DNA from: Leptotrichia hongkongensis
Lineage (GTDB): Bacteria > Fusobacteriota > Fusobacteriia > Fusobacteriales > Leptotrichiaceae
Length of the DNA stretch: 64,000 bases
NCBI RefSeq assembly: GCF_041538065.1
Contig: NZ_JBGORW010000004.1
Span: 130,579-194,578, forward strand
Reading direction: 5' to 3'
Under the pieces are notes generated by a model. That model was not told where the DNA came from and searched no databases. It saw nothing but the letters and a program-made list of their open reading frames with translations. This document shows positions 63,822 through 64,000 of the stretch, piece by piece (position 1 is the first letter of the stretch; the number at the start of each line of letters is the position of its first letter). The translations under genes were made by a program, and so were the position numbers.

Positions 63822-63943
63822 TTTCTTTTTTCCTTTATCTAATTTTTATTTTCTTTTGTCATTCTAACATATTATATTTTTTATTTCAATATACCTGCTA
63901 ATGTTGTGAGATAATACATATGTGACAAGCATATACAAAAAAA

Positions 63944-64000
63944 GAAAGGTTTCTGATATAATGTAAATCTACCAAACCACATTAAGGAGAAACCTTTCAT
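63944..64000. other. Long hairpin at the window edge
   Basis: GAAAGGTTTCT and AGAAACCTTTC are perfect 11-bp arms; TAATGT and ACATTA inside form a second stem. On the minus strand the stem is followed by TTTTTTT and could be a terminator for a gene beyond the edge. On the plus strand AAGGAG lies within the second arm, and the last two bases AT could begin an ATG, so the hairpin could hide a ribosome-binding site, as in some transposase genes. The edge prevents a decision. Confidence 0.45.

Noticed and set aside
63881..64000. 39-codon minus-strand frame through the edge hairpin
   Set aside because: The peptide is dictated by the hairpin and no ribosome-binding site can be seen because the window ends.

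Overview
The window is very AT-rich and carries the replication-origin region of a low-GC bacterium. The set rpmH-rnpA-yidD-yidC-jag-mnmE, dnaA, the yaaA-type S4 gene, recF, gyrB, gyrA and mnmG is typical of a bacterial oriC neighbourhood. The short YidC without a periplasmic domain, the cbiP/cobD pair, the mannose-type PTS and the extreme A/T codon use best fit Fusobacteriota, most likely a Leptotrichia-like organism. The genus is an inference and was not checked by any search. Transcription diverges from the origin: nearly all genes left of about 46.6 kb run on the minus strand and nearly all right of 47.3 kb run on the plus strand. No rRNA, tRNA or CRISPR array was seen.

Layout. 1-4.4 kb is a defence cluster: an edge-truncated AbiH-like gene, a PD-(D/E)XK (Mrr-like) nuclease and a type IIG restriction-modification enzyme. 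4.9-7.5 kb holds cobD and cobQ/cbiP. 7.6-9.3 kb holds small membrane proteins, including a frameshifted duplicate. 9.4-13.9 kb is a regulator-rich accessory stretch: MerR, a Cys-nucleophile alpha/beta hydrolase, LysR, an acetyltransferase, an SDR and a secreted protein. 14.1-17.7 kb holds a Gabija pair (gajB, gajA) beside a decayed winged-helix gene. 17.7-24.8 kb carries a MATE pump, an RluA-type pseudouridine synthase, thiN, a two-component system and an HRDC protein. 24.8-30.3 kb carries pheT and pheS, separated by two genes and a 461-bp repeat element. 30.4-33.6 kb is a mannose-family PTS operon behind a textbook promoter. 34-36 kb has a phosphoesterase and a UspA-like protein. 36-42.7 kb is gyrB-gyrA with a type II restriction-modification pair between them. 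42.8-46.6 kb is the mnmE to rpmH cluster. DnaA-box clusters lie on both sides of dnaA (46.8-47.2 kb and 49.1-49.6 kb), suggesting a bipartite oriC. 49.7-56.7 kb has a lipoprotein, the S4 gene, recF, a DciA-like protein, a spherulin-4-like protein, a TPR protein and a kinase-like protein. 57.4-63.8 kb has mnmG, a second MATE pump, pth, an ABC exporter and a second kinase-like protein.

Repeats. Three families occur twice each. (1) A roughly 105-bp MITE-like element (4.47 and 21.34 kb). (2) A roughly 105-bp palindromic block in opposite orientations (20.45 and 53.6 kb). (3) A roughly 461-bp element (27.34 and 56.8 kb) bounded by hairpins that keep the loop but change both stem sides together; its core is inverted relative to its ends between the two copies. 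The third is the strongest candidate here for an undescribed element.

Other points. The quinolone-resistance-determining positions of both gyrase subunits are unusual: Gly at the E. coli GyrA Asp87 equivalent and Asn at the GyrB Asp426 equivalent. Many start codons below were moved to the ATG, GTG or TTG that has a good Shine-Dalgarno sequence.
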